Below, one piece after another: positions 1-5,834 of a stretch of 13,332 bases of DNA. The notes under the pieces are model-generated. The model saw only the letters and a list, made by a program, of their open reading frames with translations, had not been told where the DNA came from and did not search any database. The DNA is from Bacillota bacterium. GTDB taxonomy: Bacteria > Bacillota > Clostridia > Oscillospirales > Oscillospiraceae. Position 1 is the first letter of the stretch, and each line of letters starts with the position of its first letter. Location of the stretch: NCBI GenBank assembly GCA_029268085.1, contig JAJUHD010000051.1:1-13332 (forward strand), given 5' to 3'. The position numbers and the translations under genes are program-made.

Positions 1-846
1 GCTTTCTACCGCGTGGCACTTATAGGCTTTCTGGTTGAACGCCATGTGTACTATGCGGAAATCGTCCGGGACTTCCGGAAGGGGTATTGCAACAAGGTCG
101 CTGAACTCCCGCAGGCTTGGAGTCTGCAATATGACGGCGACGCTGTTCGAGATCGACGCGATGCCGCTCATATCCAGCTCGTTTGAGTACTGATGATCGG
201 CTTTGAGACCGTGCGCCTCCAGAAGCTTAGCTACTTTTTTCCCGATCGGCTGCTCAGTGTGGTATGAAAGAAGATCATAACCCCGAAGCTGAGAAAATTT
301 AAGCTTTGGTTCCTTGGCAAGCGGGTGATTCTTATTGACGACAACCACCAGCGCCTGTTGAAGCACCGGTACAAAAAACAGATCCGGCGCATCGTCTACG
401 GGCGAGCAGAAACCGATGTCCCAGATTCCCTTCTGAACGGCGCTCACAATGGCGTTCGTCTGCTCCTGATGTATGCTGAACTTCACATTGCTGCCTTTCT
501 CGGCAATGAACGAGCGGATGACCATGGGCAGATAATCCCCCTGAATAGTGGAGATACTTCCGATGTCTACCGTTCCGCTTAGCGCTCCGGCATGCTCCTT
601 TGCCACCTCTATGCCTCTCTCCAGAAACTGCAGAGAGCTGCAGACATATTGGTAAAACTCTTTGCCGTATTTTGTAAGATACACATTCCTGCCGCGCTTT
701 TCGAACAGAGAAATCCCCAGCTCGGCCTCCAGTGCGGCGATGGCCCCTGAAAGGCTCGGCTGCGTGATGTACAGTTCCTGCGCCGCCTGCGTGTAATGCT
801 GGAGCTCGGCAAGCTTGCGGAAATAATAGAGCTGAGAAAGATTCAC
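1..846 (-). CDS. LysR-type transcriptional regulator, C-terminus cut by the window edge
   Basis: The frame reads MNLSQLYYFRKLAELQHYTQ onward and stays open to base 1, giving 282 residues. The family usually has about 290-310, so only the last few residues are missing. Residues 1-60 form the LysR winged helix-turn-helix (AAQELYITQPSLSGAIAALE with ELGISLFEKRGR); residues 90 onward match the periplasmic-binding-like effector domain. The start is GTG at 846-844, because GGGGGTGA lies four bases upstream; the nearby ATG is out of frame and meets a stop at once. It is divergent from the acyl-CoA dehydrogenase operon, the classic arrangement in which a LysR protein controls its neighbour in response to a pathway substrate. 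The inducer is unknown; a hydroaromatic acid or its CoA ester is my inference. The family assignment is certain, the target is likely. Confidence 0.93.
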   Translation of the reverse strand, partial: MNLSQLYYFRKLAELQHYTQAAQELYITQPSLSGAIAALEAELGISLFEKRGRNVYLTKYGKEFYQYVCSSLQFLERGIEVAKEHAGALSGTVDIGSISTIQGDYLPMVIRSFIAEKGSNVKFSIHQEQTNAIVSAVQKGIWDIGFCSPVDDAPDLFFVPVLQQALVVVVNKNHPLAKEPKLKFSQLRGYDLLSYHTEQPIGKKVAKLLEAHGLKADHQYSNELDMSGIASISNSVAVILQTPSLREFSDLVAIPLPEVPDDFRIVHMAFNQKAYKCHAVES

Positions 847-926
847 ATCGTCACCCCCAAAACAAAATATCGCTGTTTATGATAATCCGAACAAGCAGTA
901 CTAATATTAAAAATCGTTCCGTTTTA

Positions 927-954
927 AGTATAAAGTCTTAATTTGAAATGTCAA
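927..954 (-). promoter_or_regulatory. Promoter of the lysR gene
   Basis: Read on the minus strand, a perfect -35 TTGACA (954-949) is followed by a 16-base spacer and TATACT (932-927). Transcription would start near 920, giving a leader of about 75 bases before the GTG at 846. The match to the sigma-70/SigA consensus is strong. Confidence 0.75.
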
Positions 955-960
955 TCCCCT

Positions 961-988
961 CCGACCTTATTCCCATAAATCCGGTCGG
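961..988. other. Small inverted repeat in the lysR/operon control region
   Basis: CCGACC (961-966) and GGTCGG (983-988) are a perfect 6-base inverted repeat with a 16-base spacer, just upstream of the lysR -35. No T-run follows, so it is not an obvious terminator. It could be a protein-binding dyad or chance. Confidence 0.3.
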
Positions 989-1003
989 TAAAAATGAAGA
1001 TTT

Positions 1004-1018
1004 ATAGGCTGAACCTAT
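1004..1018. promoter_or_regulatory. Candidate LysR operator (T-N11-A dyad)
   Basis: ATAGG-N5-CCTAT is a perfect dyad containing T-N11-A (T1005, A1017), the consensus form of a LysR recognition box. Its centre lies about 75 bases upstream of the predicted operon start near 1087, close to the usual -65 recognition site, and it sits between the two divergent promoters. Binding by the adjacent regulator is inferred. Confidence 0.55.
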
Positions 1019-1031
1019 GGATTATGTCGAG

Positions 1032-1051
1032 ATTGTTATAAAAATAGCAAT
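1032..1051. promoter_or_regulatory. Second dyad abutting the operon -35, possible LysR activation site
   Basis: ATTGTTAT (1032-1039) and ATAGCAAT (1044-1051) form an imperfect inverted repeat, 7 of 8 matched, separated by AAAA. It touches the predicted -35 at 1051, where the activation half-site of a LysR protein normally falls. It is AT-rich, so chance is possible. Confidence 0.4.
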
Positions 1052-1080
1052 TGGACAGTTTATCCTCCTAAGACTACACT
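1051..1080 (+). promoter_or_regulatory. Probable promoter of the acyl-CoA dehydrogenase operon
   Basis: TTGGAC (1051-1056) and TACACT (1075-1080) are separated by 18 bases; GATAAT at 1081-1086 is an alternative -10. Both hexamers depart from consensus, as expected for an activator-dependent promoter. A leader of about 100 bases follows, in which I see no further structure. Confidence 0.5.
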
Positions 1081-1191
1081 GATAATCGGAAACGATGGTT
1101 AAAAACTTCTGCATCAGATTTTACAGCAACATCGCTAAATTTGCCCTGTCACATTGGGTAATAATACAAAAATATTTAAGGAGTGCTAACC

Positions 1192-2367
1192 ATGAAAATG
1201 ACAAATCAGGAATTTAAGGACTATTTGAAGAAAATCCGTGCACTGGCCGAAGGTCCCTTCGACGAGATGCAGAAGGAAATCGAAGTAACCAATACTTTTC
1301 CCCAGGAGTTTTATAAACTGGCTATAGAAAACGACCTTTACCGTTTTGCCCTGCCGGAAAAATACGGCGGATTCGGACTTTCCGAGAAGCAGATACTAAT
1401 GGTTCAGGAAGAATTCAGCCGCGGCCCCGGCGGTATGCGTATGCACCTCCACCACGCAGCAGACCTTGACTGGCGTATACTCGACGACTTCGGTTCCGAG
1501 GAACTGAAAGCCCAGTATATGGACAAATTCCAGGACAAGACAATCTACGCCAACTTCGCTCTTACCGAAAAGACCGGCGGAACAGGCGCCGACGTTCATA
1601 CCACTGCGGTCAAGGACGGCGACTATTACGTTATCAACGGCGAAAAGACCCTTATCTCCCATACAGACTGCTCCGACTTCACTTATCTTATAGTTTCCAC
1701 CGATCCAACCTCCGACAAGGACAGCCGTCTCTCGGCTTTCTTCGTAGACGTTCACACTCCCGGATATGAGATCGTTCCTATGCCTCACATGATGGGCTGC
1801 CGCGGAGCGGGCCATGCGGGACTTAAGTTCACAAACATGAGAGTTCACAAGAAATATCTGCTCGGCAAGGAAGGCATGGGCCTTGAAATTGCGATGCATT
1901 CCCTTGCGGTTTCCCGCGCGCACATCGCCGTTTCCAACCTCGGTATGGCACAGCGTATGCTCGAGCTCACCATTAAACGCGCTAAGGACCGCGTAACCTT
2001 CGGCAAGCCCCTTATCAAACGTCAGGCTATCCAGCAGACGATTGCAGACATGGGCACGGAAATAAACGCTCTCCGTCTCATGATCTGGGACTTTGCCAAG
2101 GACTATGACGCCGGTAAGGACATTGAGATGAAGGCCGCAATGTGCAAGCTGCATTCCATCAACACCGTCCGCACGGTTTCCGACGCGATGCTCGAAATCT
2201 TCGGCGGCATCGGATATTTTGAAGACTGCGAATACGGCCCCGTTGAGCGTCTTTACCGCGACTGCCGCGCCATGTGGCTTGAGGAAGGCCCCCGCACCGT
2301 TCAGCGTCTTACCGCTTTCCGCGGACTTGAGAAGTCAGGCGGCGTAATCGAGTATCTGGAAGACTGA
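1192..2367 (+). CDS. Acyl-CoA dehydrogenase (FAD-dependent)
   Basis: A 391-residue protein of normal length for the family. Seen: an N-terminal helical domain; the FAD/substrate signature ALTEKTGGTGAD at about residues 123-134, in place of the usual ALTEP.AGSD; RVTFGKPL at about 267; EIFGGIGY at about 335-342; and YRDCRAMWLEEG near 357-366. Aligning that last segment with medium-chain acyl-CoA dehydrogenase puts Glu365 at the catalytic base position. It should interconvert an acyl-CoA and its 2,3-enoyl-CoA, passing electrons to an electron-transferring flavoprotein; no ETF genes lie in the window. The start at ATG 1192 is set by AAGGAG at 1178-1183; GTG 1183 lies within that site. It is the first gene of the operon, followed by a CoA-transferase, so its substrate is probably a carboxylate activated by that enzyme. 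The family is sure; the substrate is not. Confidence 0.93.
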   Translation: MKMTNQEFKDYLKKIRALAEGPFDEMQKEIEVTNTFPQEFYKLAIENDLYRFALPEKYGGFGLSEKQILMVQEEFSRGPGGMRMHLHHAADLDWRILDDFGSEELKAQYMDKFQDKTIYANFALTEKTGGTGADVHTTAVKDGDYYVINGEKTLISHTDCSDFTYLIVSTDPTSDKDSRLSAFFVDVHTPGYEIVPMPHMMGCRGAGHAGLKFTNMRVHKKYLLGKEGMGLEIAMHSLAVSRAHIAVSNLGMAQRMLELTIKRAKDRVTFGKPLIKRQAIQQTIADMGTEINALRLMIWDFAKDYDAGKDIEMKAAMCKLHSINTVRTVSDAMLEIFGGIGYFEDCEYGPVERLYRDCRAMWLEEGPRTVQRLTAFRGLEKSGGVIEYLED

Positions 2368-2385
2368 GTTCTTCGCATGAAGCTG

Positions 2386-2422
2386 CCCGCCGGATCTGCG
2401 AGTATAATACAGACTCGGCGGG
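2386..2422 (+). other. Stable hairpin between acyl-CoA dehydrogenase and CoA-transferase genes
   Basis: CCCGCCG (2386-2392) pairs perfectly with CGGCGGG (2416-2422). Four further pairs (TCTG/CAGA) lie inside after a wobble and a mismatch, leaving a short AT-rich loop. No U-run follows, so it is more likely an mRNA processing or stability element, or a partial attenuator, than a full terminator. Confidence 0.55.
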
Positions 2423-2445
2423 TAATCAATATAAAGAATGGATGT

Positions 2446-3669
2446 ATGATGATGAAACCCTTAGAAGGAATTAAGGTTGTCGACCTCACAACGTTCCTTG
2501 CAGCGCCCACAGCGGCGCGCGTTCTGGGCGAGTGGGGCGCGGAAGTCATCAAGGTCGAATCCCCTTCCGGCGACCCCGGACGCACTCAGGGCGCCGTTTT
2601 CGGAATGCCCTATGAGGATGACGAGAACCTCGGCTTTGATATGTCCAATATGAATAAGCGCTTCGTGACTCTTAATTTAAAAGATCCCAAAGGTCTCGAG
2701 GTGCTTCACAGACTCCTTGCCGATGCCGACGTTTTCGTAACTAATATCCGGACGAAATCGCTCGTCAAGCTCGGAATCGATTATGACTCTCTTAAGGAAA
2801 AATATCCAAAGCTCGTTTTTGCCCACTGTCTCGGCTACGGTGAAAAGGGTCCCGAAAAAGATACGGCCGGCTTTGATGTCACCTGCTATATGGCAAGAGG
2901 CGGCGTTTTCGGCACCACTGTCAATAAGGGCGACGCTCCTATGATCCCAACCAACGGCTTCGGTGATTTTCAGGTTTCAATGTGCATGGCCTCGGGCATC
3001 TGCGCCGCGCTATATAACCGCAGCCGCACAGGGCTCGGCGACAAAATCACCGTCAGCCTGCACCATGCAGCGGTATTTATGCTGTCAACCGGTGTCGTTT
3101 CCGCGCAGTACGGCAACAAGTATCCCAAGAGCCGCAAGGAAGTCATCTGCCCGACGAACAACGTGTTCCGCACGAAGGATGAAAAGTGGATCGCTCTCTG
3201 CGCCCCGCAGTATGACAGGGACTACGACAAGATCATGACACTTGTCGGACGCCCCGATCTTGTAGGCAATGAAAAATATAATAACTGCGACCGCATGAAC
3301 GCGTTGGGTTTAAACAGCGAAGTCGTGACGATACTCGACGAGGCGATCAAAAAGTTCACCAGAGCCGAGATCCTAAAGATCTTTAAGGACAACGACCTGC
3401 CCTGCGAAGCCTGCTACGAGCCTTTGGATATGTACGAAGATGAGCAGGTCTGGGCGAACGGCATTATGACCAAACTCGACTGCCCATCCGGCAAGAGAAA
3501 TATCGCGACGAACCCCGTGAAATTCCAGTCCTTTGAACCGACCTTTAAGGTTAGTGCGGCTCAGGGAACTCACACCGTTGAAGTGATGCGCGAACTTGGC
3601 TATGACGAGGCCGCCATCAAGGATTATTTGGATTCCGGCGCTGTAGTTGGCAAAAAAGCGCTGAAATAA
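2446..3669 (+). CDS. Class III CoA-transferase (CaiB/BaiF family, FldA/HadA-like)
   Basis: A 407-residue protein, full length for the family. It moves CoA between carboxylic acids through an aspartyl-CoA mixed anhydride. The N-terminus (PLEGIKVVDLTTFLAAPTAA, then GAEVIKVESPSGDP) and the block GYGEKGPEKDTAGFDVT are typical; Asp144 in AGFD matches the catalytic aspartate. From memory of Clostridium sequences it resembles FldA (phenyllactate/cinnamoyl CoA-transferase) and HadA much more than formyl- or carnitine-CoA-transferases: EKYPKLVFA, ARGGV.GT, and a C-terminal TVEVMRELGY. Three tandem ATGs (2446, 2449, 2452) compete for the start behind a weak GGA; an in-frame ATG at 2377 has no ribosome site and would put the 2386-2422 hairpin inside the gene. 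No FldBC-type dehydratase is beside it, so a phenyllactate pathway is unlikely. It probably activates the substrate of the preceding dehydrogenase. Confidence 0.93.
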   Translation: MMMKPLEGIKVVDLTTFLAAPTAARVLGEWGAEVIKVESPSGDPGRTQGAVFGMPYEDDENLGFDMSNMNKRFVTLNLKDPKGLEVLHRLLADADVFVTNIRTKSLVKLGIDYDSLKEKYPKLVFAHCLGYGEKGPEKDTAGFDVTCYMARGGVFGTTVNKGDAPMIPTNGFGDFQVSMCMASGICAALYNRSRTGLGDKITVSLHHAAVFMLSTGVVSAQYGNKYPKSRKEVICPTNNVFRTKDEKWIALCAPQYDRDYDKIMTLVGRPDLVGNEKYNNCDRMNALGLNSEVVTILDEAIKKFTRAEILKIFKDNDLPCEACYEPLDMYEDEQVWANGIMTKLDCPSGKRNIATNPVKFQSFEPTFKVSAAQGTHTVEVMRELGYDEAAIKDYLDSGAVVGKKALK

Positions 3670-3697
3670 ATAACAAAACAGAGAGGAAGAGTTATTA

Positions 3698-5011
3698 ATG
3701 AGAGCAAAAAAGTATCTCTGGACTCTGGCCGCCGTCTACATGGCATATCTTACCCATGGTATTCAGGCGATCATTCTGAGCCAGAACAAGGCCTCGTTCT
3801 TCACACAATGGGGATACACTGACGCCAAGCTCGGCGCTGCCGCAGTCAGCGCAGTTATCGCCTATACGGGACTTGCAAAATTCCTGACAGTTTGGATCTG
3901 CGGCGAAATCTCCGACAAGGTCGGACGTAAAGTTATGATCGCCATCGGCGCATGCCTTTATATTGCTGGCTTTGCCGGACTGCTCCTTACCCAGAGCTAT
4001 GCTGTTGCCTGTGTTTGCGCATTCGCGCTCGGCGCAGCTACCAGCTGCTTTGACGGCTCCTGCTACCCCGCGCTTCAGGAAAGCTGGACGAGTTCCCCCG
4101 GCACAGCGCTTATCCTTATTAAGGGTGTCATCTCCATATCCGGCCTTATTTACCCGATGCTCGTTGTTAAGCTCACCGAATCCGGCAACTGGACTGTCGG
4201 CGTTATAATTCCCATCATTATGTCCGTCGCTATCCTTGTTCTCGGCCTGATTGCACCCTACTCCTATGATGAAGAGAGAAAGCTGCGCAAGACCGACCCC
4301 GAAAAGAAAGCCGCTTACGAAAAGCTGCTTGCTGAGAAAAAGCATGTTCTTGACGCGGACGCACAGAAGGCTGCCGCCCGTTTCGTCAAGGAGCCTCCCT
4401 TCGCCGTAACCATCGGCTGCGCTCTTTACGGCTTCATAGCAATGGCGACCATGTATTCCGCACAGCAGTATATCAAGGCTTTCGGCCAGACATATATGGG
4501 TATGACGGATATGGCATCAGCTTCCCTGACATCCATTTATACCGCGGGTTCCATTATTGCAGTAATTATGTGGGGCGTATTCATGGCAAGCTTCCGCTGG
4601 CGCACCCTTAAGATACTGCTCATAGACCTTGCCGGCTCTGTCATCAGCTACGCCCTTGTCTGCACCATACATGTTCAGGCGATGGTTTATATCGCGACCT
4701 TCCTGATCGGCTTCTTCGCCGCAGGCGGCGCTCTCCAGTGCGGTGTCTCCCTGATTCAGGAAATGCATCCCGGCAACAAGGGAAGAAACCTCGGCATCTA
4801 TTACACCTTTATGGGCCTTGCGTCCTATGTCATCCCCTATATCCAGTCTTGGCTCATAAGGCTTACCGGCGAGGCACAGGCTTCTCTTACGAACCTTCTC
4901 ATAAACCTTGTAATGGCAATTGTAGGCCTCATCTTCATGATCTACCTTGCGCTCAACTATAAGAAGTGGTTCGGCGTAAGCGCCTTCAGCAAGAGAGCTG
5001 AAGACGAATAA
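3698..5011 (+). CDS. MFS transporter, YdiN/YdiM-like
   Basis: A 437-residue inner-membrane carrier with about twelve hydrophobic segments. The MFS loop 2-3 motif is clear (GEISDKVGRK, residues 69-78). Residues 122-156 (YPALQESW, then ALILIKGVISISGLIYPML) and 338-382 (GFFAAGGALQCGVS, then GIYYTFMGLASYVIP) closely follow E. coli YdiN/YdiM as I recall them. The central cytoplasmic loop, about residues 188-233, is long and highly charged. It starts 28 bases after the CoA-transferase, with GAGAGGAAG about nine bases before the ATG. E. coli ydiN and ydiM are next to the quinate/shikimate dehydrogenase gene ydiB, and a YdiB-like enzyme is encoded in this operon too, so uptake of a hydroaromatic acid by proton symport is a reasonable guess. 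The substrate is not proven for any of these carriers to my knowledge. Confidence 0.9.
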   Translation: MRAKKYLWTLAAVYMAYLTHGIQAIILSQNKASFFTQWGYTDAKLGAAAVSAVIAYTGLAKFLTVWICGEISDKVGRKVMIAIGACLYIAGFAGLLLTQSYAVACVCAFALGAATSCFDGSCYPALQESWTSSPGTALILIKGVISISGLIYPMLVVKLTESGNWTVGVIIPIIMSVAILVLGLIAPYSYDEERKLRKTDPEKKAAYEKLLAEKKHVLDADAQKAAARFVKEPPFAVTIGCALYGFIAMATMYSAQQYIKAFGQTYMGMTDMASASLTSIYTAGSIIAVIMWGVFMASFRWRTLKILLIDLAGSVISYALVCTIHVQAMVYIATFLIGFFAAGGALQCGVSLIQEMHPGNKGRNLGIYYTFMGLASYVIPYIQSWLIRLTGEAQASLTNLLINLVMAIVGLIFMIYLALNYKKWFGVSAFSKRAEDE

Positions 5012-5025
5012 AACTCAGCCGTCTG

Positions 5026-5074
5026 ACAGGCGGGCGTGCCGGCAAGCGTTTAATACGCCTGCACGCCTGCCTGT
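5026..5074 (+). other. Long hairpin after the MFS gene (attenuator or weak terminator)
   Basis: ACAGGCGGGCGTGC (5026-5039) pairs over 14 positions, one of them G-U, with GCACGCCTGCCTGT (5061-5074). The 21-base loop can itself form a GCGT/ACGC hairpin. Only a broken T-rich stretch (GTTTCACATTT) follows, so termination would be partial at best. It may lower expression of the two distal genes. Confidence 0.55.
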
Positions 5075-5113
5075 TTCACATTTCAGCGCGGTCGGCGCAC
5101 TAATTAAAAAGAT

Positions 5114-5128
5114 GGAGGGTTACCTATA
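5114..5128 (+). promoter_or_regulatory. Ribosome site facing an ATA codon, possible non-standard start of the DUF6198 gene
   Basis: GGAGGG (5114-5119) is followed six bases later by ATA (5126-5128), in frame with the downstream gene. Starting there adds MNKNIKGL before the ATG at 5150. That ATG lies 30 bases beyond the GGAGGG and has only AAAGGA three bases upstream. The spacing suggests that AUA is the true start or a mutated ATG. Confidence 0.4.
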
Positions 5129-5149
5129 AATAAGAACATCAAAGGACTG

Positions 5150-5824
5150 ATGGCCGAGACCCATATAGTAAAGCGGCTCATCTTTTATCTTATCGGTCTT
5201 TTTATTCTCTCCGTCGGTCTTGCTTTGTTTCTCCGGGCGGGTCTCGGTCTTCCTGTAAACTCATCTGTTGCCTATGTTTTAAGCCGCATCATATTCGTCA
5301 AATACAGCGTTTGTGTTGCAATGGTGAATATTGTGCTTGTGTTCATTCAATTAGCCGTTTTGCGTAAGGAGTTCCGTCCCGTTTCGTTTCTGCAAATACC
5401 GCTTTCAGTTTTGTTCGGATTCTTTGTCGAGCTCACCTGCGCTTTGACGGAGAATATTCAGCCGTCAGGCTATGTGGCAAATCTTTCTCTGATGGTTTTG
5501 GGAATAGTATTCTTGGGTCTCGGGCTCTCCCTTTATGTGCAGACGGATCTTATTCCCCTCCCTCTGGAAGGGCTTGCTCTCGCGGTCACGGAAAAGCTAG
5601 GGCGCTACCCTCTCTATGCCGTGAAGCGTGCTTTGGATATCGGCCTTGTACTTGTTTCGGTGACTCTCTCCCTCATTTTCCTTCATCATCTTGAGGGCGT
5701 AAGAGAGGGTACGGCGGTCGCCGCCCTGTTCGCAGGCAGACTAATGGGATTTTTTCAGCAGTACATAAGCCTTTCCTCATCGAAAGGCCATATATATCAA
5801 AACCGACGCAACAGCGCCAATTAA
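5150..5824 (+). CDS. DUF6198 / YczE-YitT-type membrane protein
   Basis: 224 residues from ATG 5150, or 232 if the ATA at 5126 is used. The protein is mostly membrane, with five to six hydrophobic segments. The N-terminal block KRLIFYLIGLFILSVGLALF followed by RAGLGLPVNSSVAYVLS is the hallmark of the YczE/YyaS/YitT group (now DUF6198). The tail, from about residue 205, is polar and cytoplasmic. The biochemical function of the family is unknown. Here the gene sits between a YdiN-like transporter and a shikimate dehydrogenase, ten bases before the latter, whose ribosome site overlaps its stop codon, so the two are translated together. A role in moving or sensing the pathway substrate is only an inference. 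A hairpin and a 138-base gap separate it from the MFS gene. Confidence 0.82.
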   Translation: MAETHIVKRLIFYLIGLFILSVGLALFLRAGLGLPVNSSVAYVLSRIIFVKYSVCVAMVNIVLVFIQLAVLRKEFRPVSFLQIPLSVLFGFFVELTCALTENIQPSGYVANLSLMVLGIVFLGLGLSLYVQTDLIPLPLEGLALAVTEKLGRYPLYAVKRALDIGLVLVSVTLSLIFLHHLEGVREGTAVAALFAGRLMGFFQQYISLSSSKGHIYQNRRNSAN

Positions 5825-5834
5825 GGAGGCAACT

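Noticed and set aside
1..846. A frameshifted or broken lysR gene
   Set aside because: The GTG-started frame reads without a stop to base 1 through family-like sequence, so it is simply cut by the window edge.
1396..2154. A 252-codon open frame on the minus strand inside the acyl-CoA dehydrogenase gene
   Set aside because: It mirrors a gene with clear family motifs, has no ribosome site or recognisable domain, and similar long antisense frames occur at 3695-4345, 6015-6737 and 11856-12401, as expected from codon bias.
2403..2408. TATAAT as an internal promoter before the CoA-transferase gene
   Set aside because: No -35-like hexamer lies 16-18 bases upstream, and the sequence is the loop of a hairpin.
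2377..2445. An N-terminal extension of the CoA-transferase starting at ATG 2377
   Set aside because: There is no ribosome site, the extension is not family-like, and it would run through the 2386-2422 hairpin. Start at 2446-2452 fits the usual N-terminus.
1192..3669. A carnitine (CaiA/CaiB) operon
   Set aside because: The acyl-CoA dehydrogenase plus class III transferase order is similar, but there is no BCCT carrier or CaiC/CaiD. The transferase is FldA-like and the later genes are ydi-like.
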